From Paracoccaceae bacterium (lineage in GTDB: Bacteria > Pseudomonadota > Alphaproteobacteria > Rhodobacterales > Rhodobacteraceae): DNA of 64,000 bases. Both the position numbers and the translations under genes were made by a program. Positions 55,240 through 64,000 of the stretch are shown here, piece by piece. The notes beneath the pieces are model-generated. The model saw only the letters and a program-made list of their open reading frames with translations. It was not told the DNA's origin and searched no databases. The stretch is taken from contig NVUX02000076.1 in the NCBI GenBank assembly GCA_002402045.2, positions 62,001 through 126,000 on the forward strand. The letters run 5' to 3'. The stretch's first letter is position 1; each line of letters starts with the position of its first letter.

Positions 55240-56424
55240 TTAGCTTTTTGCGGTCACATCATGACCATACAGGTAATCAAACTGCCCCAGCAAGGTGTTC
55301 TGTGGTGCCATCCCTAACAGCTTATGTGCAACACCGCGAAAAATAGGGTTGCGCAGGTGGTAAGACCACGCATTGCGCGCCGCCCCTTTTTGCACACGCG
55401 TTGCGCGGGGTTTGCGCTTAGCCTCAAACGAGTGAAAGCCCTTCTCGATACCTTTGGCCTCGAAGCATTCAGCCAAAACAAAAGCATCTTCCAGCCCCAT
55501 CACCGCCCCTTGCGCAAGGAATGGCAGCATCGGATGGCAAGCATCTCCCAGCAGGCCAATGCGGCCATTGGACCAGCGCGGCAGCACAGGATGGTTAAAC
55601 AAGCCCCAAAGAAAGGTCTCGTCTACTTGCGCCAAGAGTGTCTGCACAGGAGCAGCAAAGCCTTGAAACGCGGCACGCAGGTTTTCGGGCGAATCCGGTA
55701 GGCTCCAACCTTCGTCAGCCCAGCTTGCGCGCTCCTCTACCGCCACAAAATTGATCAGCGTGCCACCGCGCAAAGGATAGGCCACAAGGTGCCGCCCTTT
55801 GCCCATAAACACCTGTGCTGCATTTTCAAACAAGCCCTTTGGCAGGCGGCTTGCAGGCACAAGCCCACGCCACGCCACTTGGCCGGTAAATTCGGCTGGC
55901 TGGCCATGCAGCGCCATCCCTCGCACCACCGAGCGCACGCCGTCGGCCCCGATCAAGCAATCCGCTTGCACAGACTTGCCATTGCTAAACACCGCCTCAA
56001 CCCGCTCTTTTGATTGAGAAACCTCGGTAAGCCGGTGATCAAATATCATCTCAACCCCCACATCCCGCGCGCCCTGCGCCAGCACCCCGAGCAAATCTGC
56101 ACGATGAAACTGCCAATAGGGGCGGCCATAGCGCGCCACCGCACTTGCCCCCAGAGGCAGGCGCACCACCTCGCCTCCGCGATAATCGCGCAGCACAACG
56201 GCCTCAGGCGTGTTGGCGAGCTTGGCAGCGGCATCCCGCAGGCCAAGCGCCTCAAGCACGGCCACACCGTTAGCGCTTATCTGTAAGCCCGCACCAACCT
56301 CTCCCAAACCATCAGCTTGCTCAAATACCTTCACCCGTGCGCCTTTTTGCGCCAACGCCATAGCCGCCGCCAGCCCGCCAATGCCCGCACCAATAATGCT
56401 GATCTCTTTGCCCTTGAGTGCCAT
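55240..56424 (-). CDS. FAD-dependent aromatic-ring monooxygenase (class A)
   Basis: The 394-residue flavoprotein has the FAD motif ISIIGAGIGGLAAAMALAQKG, the DG motif LIGADGVRSVVRG and the GD motif GLLGDACHPMLPFLAQGAVMGLEDA, as in salicylate and 3-hydroxybenzoate hydroxylases. It should hydroxylate an aromatic or related ring with NAD(P)H. Its ATG abuts the CaiB-type stop (TAAATG), so the two are coupled. The substrate cannot be named. Confidence 0.85.
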   Translation of the reverse strand: MALKGKEISIIGAGIGGLAAAMALAQKGARVKVFEQADGLGEVGAGLQISANGVAVLEALGLRDAAAKLANTPEAVVLRDYRGGEVVRLPLGASAVARYGRPYWQFHRADLLGVLAQGARDVGVEMIFDHRLTEVSQSKERVEAVFSNGKSVQADCLIGADGVRSVVRGMALHGQPAEFTGQVAWRGLVPASRLPKGLFENAAQVFMGKGRHLVAYPLRGGTLINFVAVEERASWADEGWSLPDSPENLRAAFQGFAAPVQTLLAQVDETFLWGLFNHPVLPRWSNGRIGLLGDACHPMLPFLAQGAVMGLEDAFVLAECFEAKGIEKGFHSFEAKRKPRATRVQKGAARNAWSYHLRNPIFRGVAHKLLGMAPQNTLLGQFDYLYGHDVTAKS

Positions 56425-57555
56425 TTAAGCCTGCCTAACTATGCCCGAAGCGAGCAGCGCTTCCACGCCCGCCACCCCAAGCTCATTCAAAATTGCAACC
56501 GAATCCGCCCCGTCAAGTGGCGGCGTGCCAAGCTGCGTGGCCCCCATGCGCGGTGCCACCGCTGGATGCTTAATCCCCTGCACGTCTGTCAGGGCCGCGC
56601 GCGCGGCCATGTGGGGGTCACTTGCCACCTCTTCATAGGTTAGGACAGGGGTAACGCAGGCATCGCTGCCAGCAAAAACATCGGCCCAATCTGCCATGGA
56701 TTTTTTGGCAAACACCGATTCCAGCCGCGCCATTTGCCCTTTGTGAAGGCTTGTGCTGTGTTGAGCGCCAAAATCATCGGCAGAAATTTCGAGCAGAGCC
56801 AGCATTTCGGCAAAAAACTTCGCTTCAATCGCGCCGACCGCCATAAAGCGCCCGTCGGCACAGCGGTAGCAGCGATAGTAGGGTACGCCACCATCAAGCC
56901 AGTTGCTCTGCCGCTCTGGCCCCCAATTATCCGCGGCATGCAGCCCATGAAACATACCCATCATTGAGTTAACGCCATCAACAATTGCGGCGTCAACCAC
57001 CTGGCCTTTGCCGGTGCTGCGAGCCACATAAAGCGCAGACAGTATCCCCATAATCAAAAACATCGAACCGCCGCCAAAATCACCAACAAGATTGAGCGGC
57101 GGCGGGGGCGGCCGGTCCGCATCACCCATCGCATGCAAAGCCCCTGTGAGCGACAGGTAATTTATATCATGCCCCGCCTGCTGTGCCCGCGGGCCACCCT
57201 GCCCCCAGCCTGTCATGCGGGCATAAATCAGCGCCGGGTTTTTCGCCATCAGCGGCTCTGGCCCTAGCCCCAGCCGCTCCATAACCCCGGGGCGATTGCC
57301 CTCAATCAACACATCGGCCCAGCAGGCCAGTTGCCCGGCTATCGCCTTGCCCTCGGGCGCTTTCAGGTTAATCACAATTGAGCGCTTCCCCCGCCGGTCA
57401 ACGCTATGTGCCACGCCAATCTCTCCGCGCGTGGGCCGGTCTATCACCCGCACATCGGCCCCAAGATCAGCCAATAATTGGCCAGCATATGGCGCAGGAC
57501 CAATGCCCGCAAATTCAACAATTTTTAACCCCAAAAGCGGGCGGGCATCAGCCAT
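56425..57555 (-). CDS. CaiB/BaiF family CoA-transferase, alpha-methylacyl-CoA racemase-like
   Basis: The 376-residue protein has the type III fold signature LKIVEFAGIGPAPYAGQLLADLGADV and the racemase-like stretch GHDINYLSLTGALHAMG, including the acid that racemases use. Alpha-methylacyl-CoA racemases invert a 2-methyl centre during branched-chain lipid breakdown; formyl-type transferases share the fold. AAGGAG precedes the ATG. It heads a group with a flavin monooxygenase and a DUF4453-like gene. Confidence 0.85.
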   Translation of the reverse strand: MADARPLLGLKIVEFAGIGPAPYAGQLLADLGADVRVIDRPTRGEIGVAHSVDRRGKRSIVINLKAPEGKAIAGQLACWADVLIEGNRPGVMERLGLGPEPLMAKNPALIYARMTGWGQGGPRAQQAGHDINYLSLTGALHAMGDADRPPPPPLNLVGDFGGGSMFLIMGILSALYVARSTGKGQVVDAAIVDGVNSMMGMFHGLHAADNWGPERQSNWLDGGVPYYRCYRCADGRFMAVGAIEAKFFAEMLALLEISADDFGAQHSTSLHKGQMARLESVFAKKSMADWADVFAGSDACVTPVLTYEEVASDPHMAARAALTDVQGIKHPAVAPRMGATQLGTPPLDGADSVAILNELGVAGVEALLASGIVRQA

Positions 57556-57817
57556 GGGCGGCTCCTTATTTTAGCAAGTCAGAGATACACGAACCCAGCG
57601 CGAACCCAAAGCGAAAAGCGGCCAGTTTACCAAATTGACCGACAAGCTTTATACCATCACCGCGTCATGTAAAATGCGCTACGTCAATATTTGAGGCCTC
57701 CCTTGTTAACAATCATGTCGTCACTGCAATTTCCGCGGCCTTTGGTGGCAAAATTGAAAAGATGACATCTTACTCGGCGAGCAAATGAGCATTCAAGCAA
57801 CTAAAGGATGATTTTTC
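57556..57817. other. Intergenic region upstream of clpA
   Basis: The gap from the CaiB-type start to the clpA start is 407 bp. It probably contains both promoters but no clear hexamer pair stands out. A short reading frame at 57818-57913 with a ribosome-binding site lies in its right half. No hairpin repeat of either family is present, in keeping with their absence from promoter regions. Confidence 0.5.
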
Positions 57818-57913
57818 GTGTTCAAAGCGCCCAATCACAGATTATTTAACCGATTTGAGCGGTTTTCCCTTGAAGCTCGGGAAATAAACCCGAAATTAAA
57901 GGATGAGCATTAG
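57818..57913 (+). CDS. Possible 31-residue small protein upstream of clpA
   Basis: A GTG at 57818 opens a 31-codon frame (MFKAPNHRLFNRFERFSL at its start, ending KLKDEH), with AAAGGATG about 9 nt upstream. The peptide is highly charged and amphipathic, with regularly spaced Phe and Arg (FNRFERF). It ends 49 nt before the clpA ATG. It could be a leader peptide, a genuine small protein, or chance. ClpS, the usual partner gene, is much longer and is not here. Confidence 0.35.
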   Translation: MFKAPNHRLFNRFERFSLEAREINPKLKDEH

Positions 57914-57962
57914 GCTGCGGTACGCGCAGTTGCATTTTTATTATTCGGGTTAGGAGGGCAGT

Positions 57963-60281
57963 ATGCCATCATTTTCCACCACCCTTGAAGAGGCCATCCA
58001 CAAAGCGCTGAGCCTTGCCAATGAACGCCGCCATGAATTGGCTACGCTAGAGCATTTGCTTTTAGCGCTGGTTGATGAGCCGGAGGCGCGCAAGGTTATG
58101 GTTGCTTGCGCCGTTGATATGGACAAACTCAAACGGCGGCTCACGCGGTTTATTGATAACGAACTGGATTCTCTGGTTTCCGAAGTGGACGGCACCGAAG
58201 CCGCGCCCACCACCGGCTTTCAGCGGGTTATTCAGCGCGCCGCCATTCATGTGCAAAGCTCGGGCCATGCCGAGGTAACCGGCGCCAATGTGCTTGTCGC
58301 CATCTTTACCGAGCGCGAAAGCCACGCGGCCTATTACTTGCAACAGCAAGATATGACCCGCTATGACGCGGTGAATTTCATCAGCCACGGGGTGGCAAAA
58401 GACCCGGCCTATAGCGAGCAAGTGCCACTGCAAGGCGCGGGCGATTTGGCGGATGACGCAGCCCCCGAAGAAGAGAAAAAAGAAAGCGCGCTGGAGAAAT
58501 ACTGCGAGGACCTGAACGCCAAGGCGCGGGCGGGGAATGTGGACCCTCTGATTGGCCGTCAACACGAGGTGGATCGCTGCATTCAAATTCTATGCCGCCG
58601 CCGGAAAAACAACCCAATTCTGGTTGGAGACCCGGGCGTGGGCAAAACCGCGATTGCTGAAGGGCTGGCCCGCAAGATTGTGGATGAGGACGTGCCAAAG
58701 GTGCTGGCCAACACCACGATATATTCGCTCGACATGGGCGCGCTACTGGCGGGCACCCGCTACAGGGGCGATTTTGAGGAACGGCTTAAAGCGGTGATGA
58801 CCGAGATGGAAGCGCATGATAATGCCGTGCTGTTTATCGACGAAATCCATACAATTATTGGCGCAGGGGCCACCTCTGGCGGCGCGATGGACGCGTCTAA
58901 TTTGCTAAAACCCGCCTTGCAAGGCGGCAAGCTGCGCTGCATGGGTTCAACCACCTACAAAGAATTCCGCCTGCATTTCGAGAAAGACCATGCACTCGCA
59001 CGGCGCTTCCAGAAAATTGACGTGAAAGAGCCGAGCATTCCGGATGCTATCAAGATTTTGATGGGGCTGAAGCCGTATTTCGAAAAGCATCATGATATTC
59101 GCTATACCAATGACGGCATCAAAACCGCCGTTGATATGGCCGCGCGTTATATTAATGATCGCAAGCTGCCCGACAGCGCCATTGACGTGATTGACGAAGC
59201 GGGGGCCGCGCAAATGCTGGTGCCGGAAAACAAACGTCGCAAAACCATTGGCGCCAAAGATATCGAAGCCGTTGTTGCGCAAATCGCGCGCATCCCGCCA
59301 AAGAGCGTTTCTAAGGACGATAGCGAAGTGCTGCGTGACTTGGAAAAAAGCCTCAAGCGGGTGGTGTTTGGGCAAGACGACGCGATTTCGGCGCTGGCCA
59401 GCTCTATCAAGCTAGCGCGCGCGGGGCTGCGCGAGCCAGAAAAGCCGATTGGCAGCTACTTGTTTGCCGGGCCTACGGGCGTGGGCAAAACCGAGGTGGC
59501 CAAGCAACTGGCTGATACTTTGGGCGTAGAATTGCTGCGGTTTGATATGTCGGAATACATGGAAAAACACGCGGTTAGCCGGCTGATCGGCGCACCTCCG
59601 GGCTATGTCGGCTTTGACCAAGGTGGTTTGCTCACCGATGGCGTAGACCAAAACCCGCACTGCGTGCTGCTGCTCGACGAAATGGAAAAGGCACATCCCG
59701 ATGTGTTTAACATTTTGCTGCAAGTCATGGACCACGGCAAGCTGACCGACCATAACGGCAAAGCCATTGATTTCCGCAATGTGGTGCTGATTATGACCAG
59801 CAATGCCGGGGCCGCCGAACAGGCAAAAGCCGCCATCGGTTTTGGTGATACCAAGCGCGTGGGCGAAGATACCGCTGCAATTGAGCGCACATTCAGCCCC
59901 GAGTTCCGCAACCGGCTGGATGCGGTGATCAGCTTCAGCACACTGCCGCGAGACGTAATTCTGAAGGTCGTCGAGAAATTTGTGCTTCAGCTTGAAGCGC
60001 AATTAATGGACCGTAATGTGACCATTGAGCTGAGTGAACCGGCGGCCAATTGGCTGGCCAAAAAGGGCTATTCTGAAAATATGGGCGCGCGGCCTTTGGG
60101 GCGCACCATTCAGGAATACATCAAAAAGCCACTGGCAGAGGAGCTGCTGTTTGGCAAGCTCACCAAGGGCGGATCGGTGCGGGTAGAGGTGAAGGATGGT
60201 GAAATCCATCTGGAAATTTTGCAGCCCGAAAAGCTGCGGATATCCACGCCGAAGAAGCCGCCAATGCTAACGACCGAGTAA
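57963..60281 (+). CDS. clpA: ATP-dependent Clp protease ATP-binding subunit ClpA
   Basis: The 772-residue AAA+ unfoldase has an N-terminal Clp-N domain ([17 protein letters not shown]), two ATPase modules ([13 protein letters not shown] and [13 protein letters not shown]), Walker B stretches [13 protein letters not shown] and [13 protein letters not shown], and an IGF loop (AAIGFGD) that docks on ClpP. AGGAGGGCAGT precedes the ATG. clpS does not sit directly upstream, unlike the common clpS-clpA pair; it may be elsewhere. Confidence 0.96.
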   Translation: MPSFSTTLEEAIHKALSLANERRHELATLEHLLLALVDEPEARKVMVACAVDMDKLKRRLTRFIDNELDSLVSEVDGTEAAPTTGFQRVIQRAAIHVQSSGHAEVTGANVLVAIFTERESHAAYYLQQQDMTRYDAVNFISHGVAKDPAYSEQVPLQGAGDLADDAAPEEEKKESALEKYCEDLNAKARAGNVDPLIGRQHEVDRCIQILCRRRKNNPILVGDPGVGKTAIAEGLARKIVDEDVPKVLANTTIYSLDMGALLAGTRYRGDFEERLKAVMTEMEAHDNAVLFIDEIHTIIGAGATSGGAMDASNLLKPALQGGKLRCMGSTTYKEFRLHFEKDHALARRFQKIDVKEPSIPDAIKILMGLKPYFEKHHDIRYTNDGIKTAVDMAARYINDRKLPDSAIDVIDEAGAAQMLVPENKRRKTIGAKDIEAVVAQIARIPPKSVSKDDSEVLRDLEKSLKRVVFGQDDAISALASSIKLARAGLREPEKPIGSYLFAGPTGVGKTEVAKQLADTLGVELLRFDMSEYMEKHAVSRLIGAPPGYVGFDQGGLLTDGVDQNPHCVLLLDEMEKAHPDVFNILLQVMDHGKLTDHNGKAIDFRNVVLIMTSNAGAAEQAKAAIGFGDTKRVGEDTAAIERTFSPEFRNRLDAVISFSTLPRDVILKVVEKFVLQLEAQLMDRNVTIELSEPAANWLAKKGYSENMGARPLGRTIQEYIKKPLAEELLFGKLTKGGSVRVEVKDGEIHLEILQPEKLRISTPKKPPMLTTE

Positions 60282-60321
60282 GCACCGCCGAGCGCAGCGA
60301 GGCTAGGGCCAGCGGCAGGCG

Positions 60322-60341
60322 TTTTTCAGTTTACTGAAAAA
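60322..60341. terminator. A/T-rich hairpin after clpA
   Basis: TTTTTCAGT (60322-60330) and ACTGAAAAA (60333-60341) are a perfect inverted repeat with a 2-nt spacer, 40 bp after the clpA stop and between convergent genes. It lacks a GC-rich stem, so it is a weak terminator at best, though it carries T-runs in both directions. Confidence 0.4.
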
Positions 60342-60396
60342 TGTGCTTTGGCTGAGGGGTGGGTTTACCCGCCCCGAAGTCAAAGCAAGCGCGGGG

Positions 60397-60456
60397 CTGC
60401 CGGACAGCTCCGGCGTCGCGCCTCCTCGGCGACCCTTCGGGCCACCTCGTCGGCGC
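60397..60456. repeat. Dispersed 3'-end repeat, family 2, full copy
   Basis: This 60-bp unit has three nested dyads: CCGGA-N3-TCCGG type at its left end, GCGCC/GGCGC arms at 60419-60456, and an inner hairpin around CCCTTCGGG. A partial copy lies at 43931 and an inverted one at 54057. It is between the convergent stops of clpA and the MotB/OmpA-like gene. Confidence 0.6.
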
Positions 60457-60480
60457 GGGTTGCACAAGCGCAACCGTTCG

Positions 60481-62520
60481 TTACCGCTCAGTCAGTTTCA
60501 GTTCAATACGTCGATTGGCGGCTAAAGCCTCAGGGCTATCACCTGCCGCGATGGGTTGAAATTCGCCAAAGCCAGCGGCCGACAGGTGTGCGGGTGTGAG
60601 GCGCTCGGCATCTATCAAATAGGTCACCACAGACAGAGCCCGTGCTTGGGAAAGCGCCCAGTTACTGGCAGCGCTACCGGTGGAATCCGTGTGGCCTTCC
60701 ACCTGCAAAATCCAATTGATTTCGGGCGGTATTTCCCCTTCCAACTCGCGGATTACGCCTGCCAAATCGGAAAGCTGCTGTCGGCCTTCAAGGCCGAGTG
60801 TCGCCGACCCAGGCTCAAATAGAACTTCGGAAGAAAACACAAATCGGTCACCCACAACCTGTAACTCATCGCGCCCGCCCAGCACCTCACGCATACGCCC
60901 GAAAAACTCGGAGCGGAAAGACCGCAGGTCGTTGGCTTCGGCTTCAAGCCGCACGGCCTCCGCCGCCAACAGATCGTTCTCACGGCTTTCGGCGTCCGCA
61001 CGGGCGGCCTCGGCAGCCGCGCGCGCGCGGGCTTCAGCAGCGGCGCGGGCCAACGCAGTATTTAGGTCCGAACCAAGGCTCTCGATGCGAATTTGCGCCT
61101 CGGTATCAGCGGCTGCAGATGTATCAATCAACCCTTGAAGCTGGTTGAGCTCTTGGCGCAAGGCCGCAGTTTGCTGGTTTAGCAACGCGACCTGACGCTG
61201 AGCGTCAAGCGAGCGTTCTGCCTCGTCAGATAACAGGCGTTCGGCCTCTCGCAGGGCGGCTTGTTGGCTAGAAATCACTTCCAGATTTTGCGCATCCTGC
61301 CCCGAAAGCTCTTGCTGCGCCGCGCGCAGGGCTGCCAGTTGGGTAAGGGTATCTTGGGCGCGTTGGCGCTCGGCTTCCAGCTGGAGAGTCATCGCGGTTA
61401 GCTCAGCATCAGCATTGGCCATGCGCGCCCGCAAGGCTTCAGCAGCGGCGGCCTCGGCAAGCTGGCCTTTTTCCGCCTCGGAAAGCGCGGCAGCGTGCTC
61501 GGCCAATGCCAGCTCAGCCGCGGTGATCCGGTTTTCGTTTCCTGCCAAAAGCGTTTCAAGCCGCGCCCGCTCAGTGTCGGTTTGTACAGCGTTTTCAGTA
61601 CCAATATTCAGCGCACTCTGGGCATCAGCTAGCTGCTTAAGTACCGCAATGCGCGCCATTTGCTCTGAATTCAGATCTTCGCTGAGGGTGCGACGGGCCT
61701 CGGAAAGCGCGGCAATTTGGGCACGTAGCGCAGCCGCCTCTTGCAGGGCCACATCGCGGTTATCACCAAGTGCGATTGTAGCTGTATCTAGCTCTCCTCG
61801 AACGCTCGCGAGCTCGGCCTGTGCCGCATCGCGCGCTTGTTGCAATCGGGCTATTTCATCGGATCTACCAGATGCCGACAGCTGGGCCTCGCGCTTGGCA
61901 ACCTCGGCCAAAAACAGGGCTTGGGTGGCGCTTTCAATTTGCGCCTGCATTTGAGAAACCTGCGCGGCGGCATTTGATTGTGAGGATTCCATATCCGCAA
62001 TCATGGCCCGCAGCGCTTCAGTGCGAGCAGTGGCCAGCCTCGCGGCTTCCGCTTCAGCGTCTACTTCGGCCGCGGCGGTGGCGAGCGTGCCTTCAAGAGA
62101 TCGGTTTTGCAAAAGTAACGCCGCGATTTGCGCTTCAAAATCAGTGATCCGGCCAGCGATCTGGTCGGCTTGGCCCTGCAAATGATCACGCTGCTGGGTG
62201 AGCGTCGCAATCAGGGCCGCTTGCGTGCTTTTCTGGCTTTCCGCATCGTTCAACGCGCTGTTTAGCTCTCCAAGCTCTGAATTAAGCACCCGGCCGCGCG
62301 ACTGCTCCAGCCCCAAGGCATCAGCCAATCCGGCCACCTGTTCTGATAATGTGCTAAGCTCTTGATTTTGCTTTTCAACCGTGTCTGAAAGCACAAACTG
62401 CACGATCATAAAGATCGAGATCACGAAAAACAGCACCAGCAATAGCGCTGTCATGGCGTCCACAAATCCGGGCCAAATATTGGGGGCTTCTCGCCCGCTA
62501 CCGCGCCGACCAAGGGCCAT
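60481..62520 (-). CDS. MotB/OmpA-like protein with one membrane helix and a very long coiled coil
   Basis: The 679-residue protein has a MotB/ExbD-type N-terminus (PNIWPGFVDAMTALLLVLFF, membrane helix about 18-45, with the aspartate D20-like residue of ion-driven stators). A coiled coil of about 450 residues, rich in A, E, Q and R, follows. The C-terminal OmpA domain (VEGHTDSTGSAASNWALSQ, then AANRRIELKL) binds peptidoglycan. Its ATG directly follows the ExbB-type gene (TAAATG). The pair forms a stator-like unit. It is not flagellar; no motility genes are in the window. Confidence 0.85.
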   Translation of the reverse strand: MALGRRGSGREAPNIWPGFVDAMTALLLVLFFVISIFMIVQFVLSDTVEKQNQELSTLSEQVAGLADALGLEQSRGRVLNSELGELNSALNDAESQKSTQAALIATLTQQRDHLQGQADQIAGRITDFEAQIAALLLQNRSLEGTLATAAAEVDAEAEAARLATARTEALRAMIADMESSQSNAAAQVSQMQAQIESATQALFLAEVAKREAQLSASGRSDEIARLQQARDAAQAELASVRGELDTATIALGDNRDVALQEAAALRAQIAALSEARRTLSEDLNSEQMARIAVLKQLADAQSALNIGTENAVQTDTERARLETLLAGNENRITAAELALAEHAAALSEAEKGQLAEAAAAEALRARMANADAELTAMTLQLEAERQRAQDTLTQLAALRAAQQELSGQDAQNLEVISSQQAALREAERLLSDEAERSLDAQRQVALLNQQTAALRQELNQLQGLIDTSAAADTEAQIRIESLGSDLNTALARAAAEARARAAAEAARADAESRENDLLAAEAVRLEAEANDLRSFRSEFFGRMREVLGGRDELQVVGDRFVFSSEVLFEPGSATLGLEGRQQLSDLAGVIRELEGEIPPEINWILQVEGHTDSTGSAASNWALSQARALSVVTYLIDAERLTPAHLSAAGFGEFQPIAAGDSPEALAANRRIELKLTER

Positions 62521-63702
62521 TTAGCTGCCCCGCGTGTTGGCCAGCGCCAAAATGCTTTGCGCCAGTTGCGCGAGGTCTCCGCGAATATCCGCAATGCTTT
62601 CTTGCCGGCCGGATGACATTTCCTCAAGCACGCGAAGCAGTTGCACATCAATATTGCGCAAGCGCGAGCGAGCCTCGCTATCCAGCAGCCCGGCGCTTTC
62701 TTCGCGGTCGCGCAAAATGCGGGTCATTTCTAATTGTGAGGCCGCAATGCGCTCAAATACGTCTTCGTCAATCCCGGCCCCGCCCGTTTTGTCAGCCATG
62801 GCGGTTATCGCCACCGTAAGCTGTCCCAGTGAAGCATCTGTTTTCTGGCGGGATTCCTCACCACGCAAACTCACATCCTTGAGCGTTTCAATCTGCATCG
62901 CGGTTTGCTCCATGAAGCCATAAAGCGCCGAAAGATCACTGCCTCCGGCCCCGCCCTCGCCGTCTCCCACCAAGCTCAGCGTGGTGATGGAGGACAGCCA
63001 TTCCTCAAGCTCCATATAAAACCGGTTTTGCCCGTGCGAAGCAAAAAGCTCCAACAAGCCCACCACCAGCGAGCCGGCAAGGCCCAAGAGGGACGACGCA
63101 AAGGCCGTGCCCATACCGCCGAGCTGGTTTTCTAGCCCATTCATCAGGTTTTTAAACGTTTCCGCCGCCGATTGCCCCTCTTGTGGCGCAAGGCTTTTGA
63201 TGGTGTCGACCACGGCTGGCACGGTGGTGGCCAAACCATAAAACGTGCCGAGAAGGCCAAGGAAAATCAGCAGGCTAGCGATATAGCGCGTGATATCACG
63301 CAGCTCATCAAGCCGCGTGCCCACCGAATCAAGAATAGAACGGCTAGAGGTCGAGGTCAGTGATTTGCGGGCGCGGCTATCACGCAACAGCGCTTCAAGC
63401 GTGGCCAAAATGCGGGGCGCGCGCACAAACTCGTGGCCCGGGCGATCCATCACAAAGCCTTTTATCCAACGCACAGCGCCCAAAAGTGTGAATATCTGAT
63501 AGAAACAGGCCATAACGCCAATTACGAAAACCGCGATGATCACGCCGTTTAGCCACGGCGACACCAAAAATATTTCCGACATAGACGGGAATATTGCGAC
63601 CCCGCCAACGGCCACCAAAACCAGTATAATCAGCATGATCACAGCTTGCCGCGTTGGCCTCGTAAACGAAGGTTCGTGCTTAAAGTCGATCTCAAGTTTC
63701 AT
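62521..63702 (-). CDS. MotA/TolQ/ExbB-family proton channel protein
   Basis: The 393-residue membrane protein has N-terminal helices (about 18-40 and 52-75), then the paired family helices TRYIASLLIFLGLLGTFYGL and AFASSLLGLAGSLVVGLLEL, with the conserved glycine and threonine lining pattern of ion channels of this type. A C-terminal tail of about 120 residues is helical and probably cytoplasmic. AGGAG lies about 12 nt before the ATG. It is directly coupled to the MotB/OmpA gene. Its physiological output is unknown. Confidence 0.85.
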   Translation of the reverse strand: MKLEIDFKHEPSFTRPTRQAVIMLIILVLVAVGGVAIFPSMSEIFLVSPWLNGVIIAVFVIGVMACFYQIFTLLGAVRWIKGFVMDRPGHEFVRAPRILATLEALLRDSRARKSLTSTSSRSILDSVGTRLDELRDITRYIASLLIFLGLLGTFYGLATTVPAVVDTIKSLAPQEGQSAAETFKNLMNGLENQLGGMGTAFASSLLGLAGSLVVGLLELFASHGQNRFYMELEEWLSSITTLSLVGDGEGGAGGSDLSALYGFMEQTAMQIETLKDVSLRGEESRQKTDASLGQLTVAITAMADKTGGAGIDEDVFERIAASQLEMTRILRDREESAGLLDSEARSRLRNIDVQLLRVLEEMSSGRQESIADIRGDLAQLAQSILALANTRGS

Positions 63703-63870
63703 AAGGCACTTATACTCCTGAACACGCGTAACAATGGGGCATTACAGCACTCAAATTGGCATTTGGCCAGTGAATAACACAACATGCAGGGGAATAACCC
63801 TTCATATTGAGCATGAAAATACCTATATGTAGGGCATACGCGATGATAAATTTCAATTTTTGGAGAGATT

Positions 63871-64000
63871 ATGAACGAGCTTATTGAGTTACTCACCACG
63901 ACCGGCGCGCCTGCCATTGCCCTTTTGGTATTTGCCATCATCCTTATATGGATGACGGTTAAAACCGTTCCGCAAGGGGAAGAATGGACAGTGGAGCGCT
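63871..64000 (+). CDS. SPFH/stomatin-like protein, N-terminal part (runs off right edge)
   Basis: The first 43 codons show an N-terminal membrane helix (APAIALLVFAIILIWMTV) and then VKTVPQGEEWTVER, the SPFH/band-7 opening seen in stomatin-like and QmcA proteins. TGGAGAG precedes the ATG at 63871. In relatives an NfeD-like gene follows. It diverges from the ExbB-type gene. Confidence 0.75.
   Translation, partial: MNELIELLTTTGAPAIALLVFAIILIWMTVKTVPQGEEWTVER

Noticed and set aside
57869-57900. Heat-shock (RpoH) promoter for clpA
   Set aside because: CTTGAA is present at 57869, but the matching -10 is poor and the site overlaps the possible small gene.
60481-63702. Zorya anti-phage system
   Set aside because: The pair resembles ZorA-ZorB in layout, but no helicase, nuclease or zorC/zorD/zorE-like gene is nearby, and similar pairs occur as core genes.
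1-64000. CRISPR arrays, insertion sequences, rRNA operons, prophage genes
   Set aside because: No regularly spaced repeats, transposases, integrases or rRNA segments were seen on either strand.

Overview
The window looks like chromosomal DNA of an alphaproteobacterium, most probably of the Rhodobacterales (Roseobacter/Rhodobacter group). The evidence is gene order and protein type: bamE / DUF177-rpmF-plsX-fabH-ihfA-merR-tRNA-Pro, the petP-petR regulator pair next to ilvE, the long alphaproteobacterial dCTP deaminase and serine transaminase, dgt-argS-SPOR-scpA-scpB, and the mraZ-rsmH-ftsL-ftsI-murE-murF-mraY-murD series. I found no rRNA, insertion sequence, prophage or CRISPR array. Genes are closely packed, with many ATGA, TAATG and TAAATG junctions.

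Layout. 0-5.3 kb: a DUF983 protein, then a minus-strand group made of a UbiM-like FAD hydroxylase, a degenerate cytochrome P450, a free-standing acyl carrier protein and an alpha/beta hydrolase, preceded by a nucleoside hydrolase. 5.3-9.5 kb: ilvE diverges from petP-petR, followed by a DUF302 protein and a PfkB sugar kinase. 9.4-17.5 kb: mutT-argJ-peptidylprolyl isomerase diverge from secA and a large secreted protein of unknown function. 17.5-25.3 kb: radC, map and sfsA; a CinA-type protein and a MATE pump; serC-serA with a possible leader RNA. 25.3-35.9 kb: two plus-strand genes, then the minus-strand division and cell-wall (dcw) cluster from mraZ to murD, which ends there without ftsW, murG or murC.

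36.3-38.2 kb holds the most striking gene. A TruA-type tRNA pseudouridine synthase domain with a substituted catalytic aspartate is fused in frame to PAS, HisKA and HATPase modules, giving a histidine kinase with no membrane segments. 38.2-43.9 kb is the lipid-initiation and ribosomal L32 block, ihfA, a MerR regulator, tRNA-Pro(GGG) and dcd. 44-51 kb carries a predicted outer-membrane protein, scpB, scpA, a SPOR protein, argS and dgt, diverging from erpA. 51-57.6 kb carries a Sel1-repeat protein, a sulfotransferase-like protein, xthA, two poorly known small genes, a flavin monooxygenase and a CaiB-type CoA transferase/racemase. 57.8-64 kb carries a possible 31-residue gene, clpA without clpS, a MotB/OmpA plus ExbB/MotA-type pair, and the start of an SPFH/stomatin-like gene.

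Two families of short hairpin repeats lie just downstream of stop codons, never in promoter regions. In both, the stems are kept while the bases change, which suggests a role as RNA at transcript 3' ends.
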